From NCBI GenBank assembly GCA_903928055.1, contig CAIYPG010000016.1:1-50625 (forward strand): a DNA stretch of 50,625 nucleotides. Direction: 5' to 3'. Below the pieces are notes generated by a model. The model worked only from the letters and a program-made list of their open reading frames with translations, was not told the origin of the DNA and made no database searches. Positions 8,099-16,653 of this stretch are shown here, piece after piece (positions within the stretch are counted from its first letter, which is position 1; the number at the start of each line of letters is the position of its first letter). The position numbers and the translations under genes were made by a program. The DNA comes from an uncultured beta proteobacterium (GTDB lineage Bacteria > Pseudomonadota > Gammaproteobacteria > Burkholderiales > SG8-39).

Positions 8099-9313
8099 AT
8101 GCCTGCTCTCCAAGACCTCCCAAGCCAGCTCAAAATCATCAAACGCGGTGCCGAAGAGCTGCTGGTTGAGGCCGAATTGGTCGAAAAGCTCAAATTGGGC
8201 CGGCCTTTGCGCATCAAACTGGGCATGGATCCCACCGCGCCGGACTTGCACCTCGGGCATACCGTCGTGATCAACAAATTGCGCCAATTCCAGGATCTGG
8301 GTCATCACGTTCAGTTCCTGATCGGCGATTTTACCGGCATGATCGGCGATCCTACCGGAAAGAACGCGACACGGCCGCCCCTGTCCCGGGAGCAGATTGC
8401 GGCCAATGCCAGCACCTACAAAGCCCAAGTTTTCAAGATTCTGGACCCGGAGCGCACCGAAATCCTGTTCAACTCGGAATGGTGCGACAAACTCGGGTCG
8501 GCCGGCATGATCCGCATCGCCTCGACCTATACGGTGGCGCGCATGCTGGAACGGGACGATTTTTCCAAGCGCTACCAGGGTAACCAACCCATTGCGATCC
8601 ACGAGTTCCTCTACCCCCTGATGCAGGGTTATGACTCGGTGGCGATGAAATCCGATGTGGAACTGGGCGGCACAGATCAGAAATTCAACCTGCTGGTCGG
8701 GCGCGAGTTGCAGAAGCACCATGGGCAGCCGGCGCAGTGCATCCTGACCATGCCACTGCTCGAAGGGCTGGACGGCGTCAACAAGATGTCCAAGTCCATG
8801 GGCAATTACATCGGCATCACTGAAGCCCCGACGGACATGTTCGGCAAGCTGATGTCGGTGTCCGACGAGCTGATGTGGCGCTACCTCAACCTCCTGTCCT
8901 TCGAGTCGCTGGAGACCATCGCCGGCTGGAAGGCCGAAGTGCAGGCTGGCCGTAATCCGCGTGACATCAAGGTGCTGCTGGCAAAGGAAATCATCACGCG
9001 CTTTCATTCGCGTGCCGATGCCGATCGCGCCGAAGCCGATTTCGACGCGCGTTTTCGCCAGGGCGCGCTGCCCGAGGACATTCCCGACGTTGTCCTGCCC
9101 TCGGGGGGAAAACCCGTGCCGATCGCGCAGGTCCTGAAGGCCGCCGGTCTGAACGCCAGCACCTCAGAGGCGCTGCGCATGATCGAGCAGGGTGGCATCC
9201 GCATGGACGGCGAGCGCGTCAGCGACAAGGCCTTGCAACTGGCGCCCGGCACGACCGTGGTGCTGCAGGTCGGCAAGCGCAAGTTCGCGCGCGTCACTGT
9301 CACGCCAGGCTGA
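8099..9313 (+). CDS. tyrS: Tyrosine--tRNA ligase
   Basis: This charges tRNA-Tyr in two steps via tyrosyl-adenylate. The 404-residue product shows the class I signatures: HLGHT as the HIGH motif near residue 45, and KMSKS at about residue 229. Tyrosine-site residues lie in [12 protein letters not shown] and [10 protein letters not shown]-terminal S4 RNA-binding domain (about residues 340-400, [22 protein letters not shown]) completes it. Length and motifs match the short TyrRS subtype of proteobacteria. The next gene starts 12 bases after the stop, so the ABC transporter may be partly co-transcribed. Confidence 0.98.
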   Translation: MPALQDLPSQLKIIKRGAEELLVEAELVEKLKLGRPLRIKLGMDPTAPDLHLGHTVVINKLRQFQDLGHHVQFLIGDFTGMIGDPTGKNATRPPLSREQIAANASTYKAQVFKILDPERTEILFNSEWCDKLGSAGMIRIASTYTVARMLERDDFSKRYQGNQPIAIHEFLYPLMQGYDSVAMKSDVELGGTDQKFNLLVGRELQKHHGQPAQCILTMPLLEGLDGVNKMSKSMGNYIGITEAPTDMFGKLMSVSDELMWRYLNLLSFESLETIAGWKAEVQAGRNPRDIKVLLAKEIITRFHSRADADRAEADFDARFRQGALPEDIPDVVLPSGGKPVPIAQVLKAAGLNASTSEALRMIEQGGIRMDGERVSDKALQLAPGTTVVLQVGKRKFARVTVTPG

Positions 9314-9325
9314 AGCGAGACCTTC

Positions 9326-10093
9326 ATGACCGCCGTGCCTGCAGACGCGGCACCCGTCATCGATGTGCTGGCGGCGGGCAAGGCCTACCCGAACGGCACC
9401 CACGCGCTTGATCCGGTCACCCTGACGGTGCGCCAGCGTGAATTCGTGACCCTGCTTGGTCCCTCGGGCTGCGGCAAGAGCACGCTGCTCAAGATGATGG
9501 CCGGACTGCTGGCACCTTCCTGCGGCAGCGTGCGCACGGCGGCGGTGCGTTCAGGCTTTGTGTTCCAGGACGCGACACTGATGCCCTGGGCCACGGTGCG
9601 CGCAAATGTGCGGCTGCCGCTCGACCTCGCCGGCCACGAACGTATTGCAGCGGATCAGCGCGTTGACCAGGCGCTGGATGCCGTGGGGCTTCCCGGTACC
9701 GCAGGACAACGGCCGCGTGAACTCTCGGGCGGCATGCGCATGCGGGCGTCGCTGGCGCGTGCCCTGGTGAATGAGCCCGAACTGATGCTCATGGACGAGC
9801 CTTTCGGCGCGCTCGACGAAATCACCCGCAACCGGCTCGATGCCGACCTCATCCGGCTGTGGGAGGAACGCCACCTCACCGTGGTGTTCGTCACCCACAG
9901 CATTTACGAAGCGGCGTTCCTGTCGACACGCGTGCTGGTCATGTCAGCGCGTCCGGGCCGCATCGCCAGCGAGCTGGTGATCGACGAGCCGCAGCCGCGC
10001 AGCGAATCGTTTCGCGGCAGCACGCGCTTTGCCTACCACTGCCGGCAGTTGTCCGCGTTGCTGGCCGACGCGGAAGCGGCGGGGGCGGCATGA
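9326..10093 (+). CDS. ABC transporter ATPase, NitT/TauT type
   Basis: The 255-residue ATPase has Walker A GPSGCGKST, Q-loop FVFQDATLMPW, signature LSGGMRMRASLARAL, Walker [13 protein letters not shown] and the switch histidine in VTHS. The order DATLMPW plus signature LSGGM is typical of the nitrate/sulfonate/taurine importer family. It overlaps its permease gene by four bases (ATGA, 10090-10093). No periplasmic binding-protein gene lies beside it, so the substrate cannot be read from context. Candidates in the family are sulfonates, nitrate, bicarbonate or thiamine-precursor pyrimidines. Confidence 0.9.
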   Translation: MTAVPADAAPVIDVLAAGKAYPNGTHALDPVTLTVRQREFVTLLGPSGCGKSTLLKMMAGLLAPSCGSVRTAAVRSGFVFQDATLMPWATVRANVRLPLDLAGHERIAADQRVDQALDAVGLPGTAGQRPRELSGGMRMRASLARALVNEPELMLMDEPFGALDEITRNRLDADLIRLWEERHLTVVFVTHSIYEAAFLSTRVLVMSARPGRIASELVIDEPQPRSESFRGSTRFAYHCRQLSALLADAEAAGAA

Positions 10094-10875
10094 GCAACAG
10101 CGTGAAGGTTTCCGACATCGCCGCCCCGCTTGCGGTCGGCGTAGCGGTGCTGCTGCTGTGGCAGGTGCTGATCACAGTGCTGGACGTGCCGGTCTACCTG
10201 GTGCCGTCGCCGCTGCGCGTGGCCCAGGCGCTTGTCGAAGATCGCGAACTGCTTGCAGCGTCACTGTGGGTGACGCTGAAGGTCACGCTTGCCGCTTTTG
10301 CACTGGCGGTGCTGCTCGGCACCGCCGCTGCCTTCCTGTTCGTGCAAAGCCGCTGGATCGAGCGCGCGCTGTTTCCCTATGCCGTGCTGCTGCAGGTCAC
10401 CCCGATCGTCGCAATTGCACCGCTCATCATCATCTGGGTGAAGGACATGCAGGCGGCGCTGGTACTGTGCGCCACGATTGTTGCGATCTTTCCGGTGATC
10501 TCCAACACTACGCTGGGCCTCAGAAGTGTCGACCCCGGCCTTGCAGACCTGTTCCGGCTGCACCACGCCACACGCTGGCAGACCCTTGTCCGCCTGCGCA
10601 TTCCCGGCGCGCTGCCGTACTTTTTCGGCGGATTGCGCATTGCCTCGGGCCTGGCGCTGATCGGCGCGGTCGTTGCGGAGTTCGTTGCCGGGACCGGCTG
10701 CAATGGCGCCGGCCTTGCCTACCAGATCCTGATTGCCGGTTTCCAGCTCAACGTGCCGCGGCTGTTCGCGGCGCTGTTTCTCATTGCCGTCGCCGGCGTT
10801 GCGCTGTTTCTGGTCATGGCCGGGCTGTCGCGATTGGCGCTGCGTGGCTGGCACGAGAGCGAGCTGGGCGGGTAG
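10090..10875 (+). CDS. ABC transporter permease, NitT/TauT type
   Basis: The 261-residue inner-membrane protein has about six hydrophobic helices and the cytoplasmic coupling loop (EAA-like: FRLHHATRWQTLVRLRIPGALPYFFGGLRIA) that docks to the ATPase. The N-terminal pattern VYLVPSPLRVAQAL is characteristic of SsuC/TauC-type permeases. The start is ATG 10090, overlapping the ATPase stop; a longer upstream frame is only a shadow. It is convergent with kup, with an 82-base AT-rich gap between the stops. Confidence 0.9.
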   Translation: MSNSVKVSDIAAPLAVGVAVLLLWQVLITVLDVPVYLVPSPLRVAQALVEDRELLAASLWVTLKVTLAAFALAVLLGTAAAFLFVQSRWIERALFPYAVLLQVTPIVAIAPLIIIWVKDMQAALVLCATIVAIFPVISNTTLGLRSVDPGLADLFRLHHATRWQTLVRLRIPGALPYFFGGLRIASGLALIGAVVAEFVAGTGCNGAGLAYQILIAGFQLNVPRLFAALFLIAVAGVALFLVMAGLSRLALRGWHESELGG

Positions 10876-10957
10876 AACAGCCGTGGCAGGATAAGCCTGA
10901 TAACAATTATTGTGTTAAATCGCCAGTCTCAATCAGAAAAAATCGAGATTGATAATA

Positions 10958-12847
10958 TCAAACGCTGATCTGGGTGCCCAGTTCGATGACCCGTCCCGGC
11001 GGCAGCTTGTAGTATTCGACCGAACTCGGGGTATTGCGCTGCATCCAGCGGAACAACTCCCGGCGCCAGGTGAACAGTCCCGGGCGCGATGCGCGCGCGA
11101 TCGCGGTCTTGCCGAGGAAGAATGTCGTTTCATCCACCTCGATGTTCAGGCCGTGGCGTTTCAGCAGGCTGATGCCCAGCGGCACATCGGGATCCTCGCG
11201 AAAGCCGTAGTGCAGCGTCACGTGGTAAAGCTCTCCGCGCTTGAGCACCTGCACTTCGGTGCGCTCCATGTTCGGCACATAGGGCACATCGTCGGTGACC
11301 AGCGACAGGAACACCATGCGTTCGTGGATGACCTTGTTGTGCTTCAGGTTGTGCAGCAGCGTGGTCGGCACGCTGTCCAGGTTGCTGCTCAGGTACACCG
11401 CCGTGCCTGAAACGCGCGTGATGGAGTCGCCGGTCAGCGACTCCAGGAAGCCGGCCATGGGCACGCTGTAGGCGGCTTCCCGCGCGGCGATGATGCCGCG
11501 CGCGCTCTTCCAGGTGGTGAGCAGGGTGAAGAGTACTGCGCCGCAGGTCAGCGGGAACCAGCCGCCGTCCAGAATCTTCGTGGCATTCGAGGCGACGAAC
11601 AGCAGTTCCACGAGCCCGATTGAGGCGAGCACCGCGGCCAGCACGATCTTGGCGCGGTTTTCGAGCTGCATTACCACGACGATAATGAGCGCGGTTACGA
11701 GCACCATGGTGAGGGATACGGCGATACCGTAGGCGGAGGCCAGTGCGCTGGAACTGCGGAAAGCCAGCACCAGTGCAACCACCAGGATCATGAGCAGCCA
11801 GTTGACCCGGCCGATGTAGATCTGGCCGCGCTCGACATCGGAGGTGACCTCTACCGGGATGCGCGGCAGGTAACCCAGGCGTGACGCCTGCTGCGTCACG
11901 GAGAACGCCCCGGAAATCGTGGCCTGCGAAGCGATCACGGTGGCCGCCGTGGCCAGCACGACCAGCGGCAGCACCCACTCCGGCGGTGCCAGCAGGTAGA
12001 AGGGGTTCTTCACCGCTGCAGCATCCTGCAGCACCAGTGCGCCCTGGCCGAAGTAATTCAGCATCAGGCAGGGAAACACCAGGCCAAACCATGCCAGGCG
12101 TATCGGGTTGGGGCCGAAGTGCCCCATGTCCGCATACAGCGCTTCGGCACCGGTTACCGAAAGGAACACCGCGCCGAGCGTCAGGAAAGCCATGCCTGGA
12201 TGGTTGGCGGCAAAACCCAAGGCATGCGCCGGATTGAGTGCGCCGAGCACTTCAGGGGCGGACATGATGCTGCGCACACCGAGGACGGCCAGCACGAGGA
12301 ACCAGAGAACGGTAATCGGCCCGAACAGCTTGCCGACGCTGCCGGTGCCGCGGCTCTGGATTGCGAACAGGCCGATGATGATGGCGATTGTCAGCGGCAC
12401 CACCCAGTGTTCAAGGCGCGGTGCGGCGACGCTCAAACCTTCCACGGCGGAGAGCACGGAAATGGCCGGCGTAATGACTGCGTCGCCATAGAACAGCGAG
12501 GCGCCGGCCACGGCCAGCAGCGAGGCGATTGCCGTCAGGCGCGGCTTGTCACGCAGGCTGCGCGAGGCAAACGCGAGCAGTGCGAGGATGCCGCCCTCAC
12601 CGCGGTTGTCGAAGCGCAGGACGATGCTCACGTACTTCATTGACACGATCAGGGTGACCGTCCAGAACATCATGGACAGTACCGCCAGCACATTGGCCGT
12701 CGTCAGGGGCAGGTCATGCGCCCCGCCAAAGGCCTCCTTGAAGGCATACAGCGGGCTTGTCCCGATGTCGCCGAAGACGACGCCGAGGGCACCGAGTGTC
12801 AGCGCTGCGAGGGAGGATTTGTGATGGTTATTTTCGGCTTCAGCCAT
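10958..12847 (-). CDS. kup: Low-affinity potassium uptake protein Kup
   Basis: Kup is a K+/H+ symporter of the inner membrane. The 629-residue product is standard length, with 12 predicted helices in the first 430 residues and a cytosolic C-terminal domain. The hallmark GVVFGDIGTSPLYAFKEAF is near the N-terminus, with GEGGILALLAFA, FYGDAVITPAISVLSAVEGL and GADTEALYADMGHFG-like text (VTGAEALYADMGHFG) after it. The gene diverges from sbp (189 bases between starts). Its stop lies within an AT-rich palindrome TTGATAATATCAA (10949-10961). Confidence 0.97.
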   Translation of the reverse strand: MAEAENNHHKSSLAALTLGALGVVFGDIGTSPLYAFKEAFGGAHDLPLTTANVLAVLSMMFWTVTLIVSMKYVSIVLRFDNRGEGGILALLAFASRSLRDKPRLTAIASLLAVAGASLFYGDAVITPAISVLSAVEGLSVAAPRLEHWVVPLTIAIIIGLFAIQSRGTGSVGKLFGPITVLWFLVLAVLGVRSIMSAPEVLGALNPAHALGFAANHPGMAFLTLGAVFLSVTGAEALYADMGHFGPNPIRLAWFGLVFPCLMLNYFGQGALVLQDAAAVKNPFYLLAPPEWVLPLVVLATAATVIASQATISGAFSVTQQASRLGYLPRIPVEVTSDVERGQIYIGRVNWLLMILVVALVLAFRSSSALASAYGIAVSLTMVLVTALIIVVVMQLENRAKIVLAAVLASIGLVELLFVASNATKILDGGWFPLTCGAVLFTLLTTWKSARGIIAAREAAYSVPMAGFLESLTGDSITRVSGTAVYLSSNLDSVPTTLLHNLKHNKVIHERMVFLSLVTDDVPYVPNMERTEVQVLKRGELYHVTLHYGFREDPDVPLGISLLKRHGLNIEVDETTFFLGKTAIARASRPGLFTWRRELFRWMQRNTPSSVEYYKLPPGRVIELGTQISV

Positions 12848-12936
12848 GGGAGGCGGCCGTTATGAGCAGGGACATTTTGCGGCGCAACATTACGCCTGTT
12901 GGGGGCAGATTGCAATGCTTCCCAAACCCGGGGTTA

Positions 12937-12958
12937 TTTGCATATGGCCATATACAAA
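12937..12958. promoter_or_regulatory. Palindrome in the kup/sbp divergent region
   Basis: TTTGCATATGG (12937-12947) faces CCATATACAAA (12948-12958), an inverted repeat with no gap and one mismatched pair. It lies 79 bases upstream of the sbp start. Its symmetry suggests a dimeric regulator site. The surrounding GGTTATTTG also occurs as GGTTATTTA upstream of cysP (20377), which hints at a common sulfur regulator; neither is proven. Confidence 0.45.
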
Positions 12959-13036
12959 GGCTTATTCATTTGTTCTGGTTCCAAGCACGCGCCGGTAAGG
13001 TTCGCTCCGTTTCGTCAAAAACTTTGGGAGTGAATC

Positions 13037-14062
13037 ATGCAACGCAGGCATTTTCTCTTTTCGGCACTGAGCGTCGCGCTCTTTGCAGGTGCCCTGGGCA
13101 CCGCTGCCATATCCGCGGCCCAGGCTGCCGAGGTCAAGCTGCTCAACGTGTCGTATGACCCTACGCGCGAGCTGTATCAGGAATACAACGCCGCCTTTGC
13201 CAAATACTGGAAGGCGAAAAGCGGCGACGACGTCAGCATCAGCCAGTCCCATGGCGGTTCGGGCGGGCAGGCGCGCAAGGTGATCGACGGGCTTGATGCT
13301 GACGTCGTCACCCTGGCGCTGGCCTACGACATCGACGCCATTGCCGGGAAGGGCTTGCTGTCCCCCGACTGGCAGAACCGCCTTCAGCACAGCAGCTCGC
13401 CTTATACGTCCACGTACATCTTCCTTGTGAGGAAGGGCAACCCCAAGGGCATCAAGGACTGGGGTGATCTGGTGAAGCCCGGTGTCGGTGTCATCACCGC
13501 GAATCCCAAGACCTCCGGTGGCGCACGCTGGGGCTATCTGGCGGCCTGGGGCTATGAGCTGAATCGCACCAAGGGTGATCAGGCCAAGGCCAGGGATTTT
13601 GTCACGCGCCTTTACAAGAACGTACCGGTGCTGGATGAGGGCGCGCGCGGGGCGACCGTGACCTTTGCCCAGCGCGGGCTGGGGGACGTGCTGCTGGCCT
13701 GGGAAAACGAAGCGCATCTGGCGCTGAAGGAGTTTGGTGCGGACAAGTTTGACATCGTCTATCCGCCAAGCAGCATCCTGGCCGAACCGCCGGTGGCTGT
13801 CGTGGACAAGGTTGTCGACAAGCACGGCACCCGCAAGGTGGCTGAAGAGTACCTGAAATACCTCTACACCCCGGAGGGCCAGGAAATCGCGGCGCGCAAT
13901 TATTACCGCCCGACTGATCAGAAGATTGTGGCGAAGTACGCGAAGAATTTTCCCAAGATCAATCTCTTCACGATTGCCCTCTTTGGCGGCTGGCAGAAAG
14001 CCCAGAAGGACCATTTTTCAGATGGCGGCCAGTTCGACCAGCTCTACACCCCCGGAAAATAA
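13037..14062 (+). CDS. sbp: Periplasmic sulfate-binding protein
   Basis: This delivers sulfate to the CysTWA permease. The 341-residue product has an export signal (about residues 1-30; [20 protein letters not shown] has a twin-Arg-like RRHFLF, so Tat export is possible) cleaved near AQAA. The mature part carries [50 protein letters not shown], and [14 protein letters not shown]. The phrase [13 protein letters not shown] follows the Sbp (sulfate) pattern rather than the CysP pattern of the second homologue at 20479. The gene is not linked to permease genes; it presumably feeds CysTWA encoded 8 kb away. The start codon follows GGGAG. Confidence 0.93.
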   Translation: MQRRHFLFSALSVALFAGALGTAAISAAQAAEVKLLNVSYDPTRELYQEYNAAFAKYWKAKSGDDVSISQSHGGSGGQARKVIDGLDADVVTLALAYDIDAIAGKGLLSPDWQNRLQHSSSPYTSTYIFLVRKGNPKGIKDWGDLVKPGVGVITANPKTSGGARWGYLAAWGYELNRTKGDQAKARDFVTRLYKNVPVLDEGARGATVTFAQRGLGDVLLAWENEAHLALKEFGADKFDIVYPPSSILAEPPVAVVDKVVDKHGTRKVAEEYLKYLYTPEGQEIAARNYYRPTDQKIVAKYAKNFPKINLFTIALFGGWQKAQKDHFSDGGQFDQLYTPGK

Positions 14063-14077
14063 CCGGGACGGAATGCA

Positions 14078-14884
14078 GTGCCCGGCGATCTGATTTCAGG
14101 CTACATCGCGCGGCTTCCGGAAGGTCCGGAGGCTGCGCGACCGCTTTACCGGGCCGGACCGGGCCGCGTGGCGGGACAGTTCTACGCCTGCCATCTATCC
14201 AGCGTATTTCAGCCCGTGGTTGCCCGAAACGGCGAATTGATCGGACATGCTGCATACGTACGTTGCCGCAACGGCGAAGACCTGTCGCCCTGGAACCTGT
14301 TTTCCCAGGCAGCTGATGATGAGGAACTGGTGCAGCTAGACCGTCTGGCGCGCACCGTGCACACCATCAATTACTTCAATGCCGTTGGCGAAGCGCAGCA
14401 CCTGTTCCTGCCGGTTGATGGCCGCCTCCTGCGTGCCGTGCCGGCCGAACATGGCAAGACCTTCGAGCGTGTGCTGGCCAGCCTGGGGCTGACACCGCGG
14501 CGGGTGGTGATCGTCCTGCCGGAGTGGGGCGCCCTGCCGCCGGGCCTGCTGGCGCAGGCTGCAGCCAATTACCGCCTGCGCGGTTACCGGGTCGCGATCC
14601 GTCATCGCTTTGCCGATGGCAGCGCCCCCGAGCGGGATTCGGCTTGGCAGGAGATGCTGCGTTATCTGCGGCCCGACATCGTCAAGCTGCGCTTTGCTTC
14701 GGCGGCGCTTCTGTGTGCGCAGATCGCGGTGGTGCATGCTGTCGGCGGGACGGTGCTGGTGACACATCTTGAGACGGTTGAAGATGTTTCTGCGGCGGGT
14801 GAGGCCGGCACTGACTGGCGCCAGGGCTTCGCGCTGGGTTATCCGGCCGGATTGGATGTGAGTCCGCTTGCGGCCGTGGCCTGA
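14078..14884 (+). CDS. Degenerate EAL-domain-like protein
   Basis: The 268-residue protein starts at GTG 14078, 15 bases after sbp. It has the scaffold of a c-di-GMP phosphodiesterase EAL domain: FQPVV.RNGELIGHAAYVRC near residue 50, VVIVLPEWG, and a later YLRPDIVKLRFA resembling the strand that bears metal ligands. The EAL glutamate motif itself reads HAAYV, and no DDFGTG loop is present, so catalysis is very unlikely. It could be a c-di-GMP sensor or a protein-protein module. The tight coupling to sbp suggests a link to sulfate status, which is inference. Its 3' end overlaps the convergent methyltransferase gene by 46 bases. Confidence 0.7.
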   Translation: MPGDLISGYIARLPEGPEAARPLYRAGPGRVAGQFYACHLSSVFQPVVARNGELIGHAAYVRCRNGEDLSPWNLFSQAADDEELVQLDRLARTVHTINYFNAVGEAQHLFLPVDGRLLRAVPAEHGKTFERVLASLGLTPRRVVIVLPEWGALPPGLLAQAAANYRLRGYRVAIRHRFADGSAPERDSAWQEMLRYLRPDIVKLRFASAALLCAQIAVVHAVGGTVLVTHLETVEDVSAAGEAGTDWRQGFALGYPAGLDVSPLAAVA

Positions 14885-15735
14885 TCAGGCCGGTCGGGGG
14901 CAATGAAGAAGCGCCGGTCCATTTCCTGCAGTCCCAGCGTCTGCAGCACCTCGTTCAGTCGACGCGCCGGGCGCTCACGCGGCAGGTTTTTCTGCGTGGC
15001 GATGATCAGCTCGTTCTTCATCGAGTGTTCCCAGCCGACCAGCTCGGTCACATTCACCTGGTAACCGTGCGCCTCGAGCTGCAGGCCGCGCAGCACGTTT
15101 GTCACCTGGCTGCCGAATTCACGCGTATGCAACGGGTGGCGCCAGATCTCGGTGAGCGGATTGCCCAGTGACTGTCCCTTGTTCCTGCGCAGCACAGTGG
15201 CGACCTCGGCCTGGCAGCAGGGCGCCAGCACGATGAAACGTGCGTTGCGCTCCAGTGCGAAACGGATGGCATCGTCGGTGGCGGTGTCGCAGGCATGCAA
15301 CGCGGTCACGATGTCGATGCGTGCCGGCAGCGCCGGGGCGCTGATCGATTGCGCCACCGACAGGTTGAGGAAGGACATGCCGGGAAAGCCGAGACGTTTG
15401 GCCAGTTCGCGCGACTTCTCCACCAGTTCGTCGCGTGCCTCGACGCCGTAGATGTGCGCGCCGCTGTCACCGAATGCCTTGAAGCAGAGGTCGTAGAGGA
15501 TGAAACCGAGATAGGACTTGCCGGCGCCATGGTCAACGAGCTGGACATCCGGATGTTCACTGCGCACTTCGTCGAGCAGCGGCTCGATGAACTGGCACAG
15601 GTGGTACACCTGCTTCAGCTTGCGACGGCTGTCCTGGTTCAGCTTCCCGTCGCGGGTCAGGATGTGCAGTTCCTTGAGCAGCTCGACGGACTGGCCCGGC
15701 CTGATTTCAGGGATGTCGATGGGCTTTGCTTTCAT
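14839..15735 (-). CDS. SAM-dependent methyltransferase (Methyltransf_32-like)
   Basis: The 298-residue product starts at ATG 15735, where it overlaps the stop of the HAD gene (ATGA). A longer frame into the HAD gene is a shadow. The SAM-binding motif I is VDHGAGKSYLGFILYD; acidic motif II lies in IYGVEARDELVE; and VTALHACDTATDDAI and LAPCCQAEV follow. The last two resemble the Methyltransf_32 family, in which the Cys-Cys-Gln motif is conserved. Substrate unknown; some members act on RNA or small molecules. It is translationally coupled to the HAD gene and closes the minus-strand RLP-cupin-Bug-HAD cluster. Confidence 0.8.
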   Translation of the reverse strand: MKAKPIDIPEIRPGQSVELLKELHILTRDGKLNQDSRRKLKQVYHLCQFIEPLLDEVRSEHPDVQLVDHGAGKSYLGFILYDLCFKAFGDSGAHIYGVEARDELVEKSRELAKRLGFPGMSFLNLSVAQSISAPALPARIDIVTALHACDTATDDAIRFALERNARFIVLAPCCQAEVATVLRRNKGQSLGNPLTEIWRHPLHTREFGSQVTNVLRGLQLEAHGYQVNVTELVGWEHSMKNELIIATQKNLPRERPARRLNEVLQTLGLQEMDRRFFIAPDRPDQATAASGLTSNPAG

Positions 15736-16469
15736 GCGCCGAGCTTGGCGGCGAGGTCGAGGAAGTCCGTGGCAAGCACGTCGAAATCCAGGTTCAGTTC
15801 GGACATCGGCTTCTTCTGCTTCTCCGGGCCGAACTCCAGCGCGCGGTGCACATAGCCGGTGCGGAGTCCCGCCTTGCGCGCGCCGTCGAGGTCGTTGGGA
15901 TGGGCGGCCACCAGCATCACCTGGTCGAATGGCAGGCCCAGCATCGTCGCCGCACCCTGATAGACCTTGATGTCCGGTTTGTAGGCTTTGAAGATTTCTC
16001 CGGAAAGCACGCAGTCCCACGGCAGGCCGGCGTTCTTCGCCATGTTGACGAGCAGCGCGACGTTGCCATTGGAGAGCGTGGAGATCACGTAGCGGCCACG
16101 CAGACGGTTCAGTCCGCCCACGGTATCGGGCCAGGGCGACAGGCGGTGCCAGGCGCGGTTGAGGTGGTTGATCTCCGCTTCCGACAGGCCCTTGATCGCG
16201 AACTTCACGAGCAGCTCGTCGAGGATCATGCGGTGCAGGGTGTCGATGTTCGTCCAGCCCAGCGCGCCGCTGCCGACGCGATCCATGGCCGGGCGATATC
16301 CCGCGCGCCAGGCATCGGCGAAGGCCGGCCAGTCAACCTTGAGGCCTTTGGATGCCGACAGCAGTTCGCCTTCGCGGATGATGGAACTGCGCCAGTCAAC
16401 GACGGTGCCAAAGACGTCAAAGACGAGGGCGCGTACCTTGCCGCTGTCGAAGTTGCGGTCGGTGTTCAT
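15732..16469 (-). CDS. Haloacid dehalogenase, type II-like hydrolase
   Basis: This 245-residue HAD-superfamily enzyme has the nucleophile motif VFDVFGTVVDW (first Asp near residue 16), motif II STLSNGN, motif III lysine in FKAYKPD, and motif IV VAAHPNDLDGARKAGLRTGYV. The pattern matches the 2-haloacid dehalogenase type II family, though close relatives are phosphatases, and the substrate cannot be told from sequence. Start ATG 16469 is preferred: AAAGGA lies seven bases upstream, whereas ATG 16475 is too close to it. In the same strand order come RLP, cupin and a Bug protein, so a role on a sugar phosphate or halo-acid is possible. Confidence 0.83.
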   Translation of the reverse strand: MNTDRNFDSGKVRALVFDVFGTVVDWRSSIIREGELLSASKGLKVDWPAFADAWRAGYRPAMDRVGSGALGWTNIDTLHRMILDELLVKFAIKGLSEAEINHLNRAWHRLSPWPDTVGGLNRLRGRYVISTLSNGNVALLVNMAKNAGLPWDCVLSGEIFKAYKPDIKVYQGAATMLGLPFDQVMLVAAHPNDLDGARKAGLRTGYVHRALEFGPEKQKKPMSELNLDFDVLATDFLDLAAKLGA

Positions 16470-16653
16470 GCGCATGTCCTTTCGTGGGCCGGCCGATGTG
16501 CCGATGGAGTGCGGGGCGGTATTGCCATCGCCCATTTTACGAGATCGAGATCGGCGAAGAGTCTGGTATGGGCCTCGGGTGCCCGGCTGCCGATCCTGCG
16601 CGAGTGCGCGGACCGGTGCCGGGTTTTAAAGCGGTCTGAGGCGGCTGACCCGG

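Noticed and set aside
7976..9007. 343-codon minus-strand open frame opposite tyrS
   Set aside because: Full antisense to tyrS, no ribosome site, His/Gln/Val-rich shadow composition.
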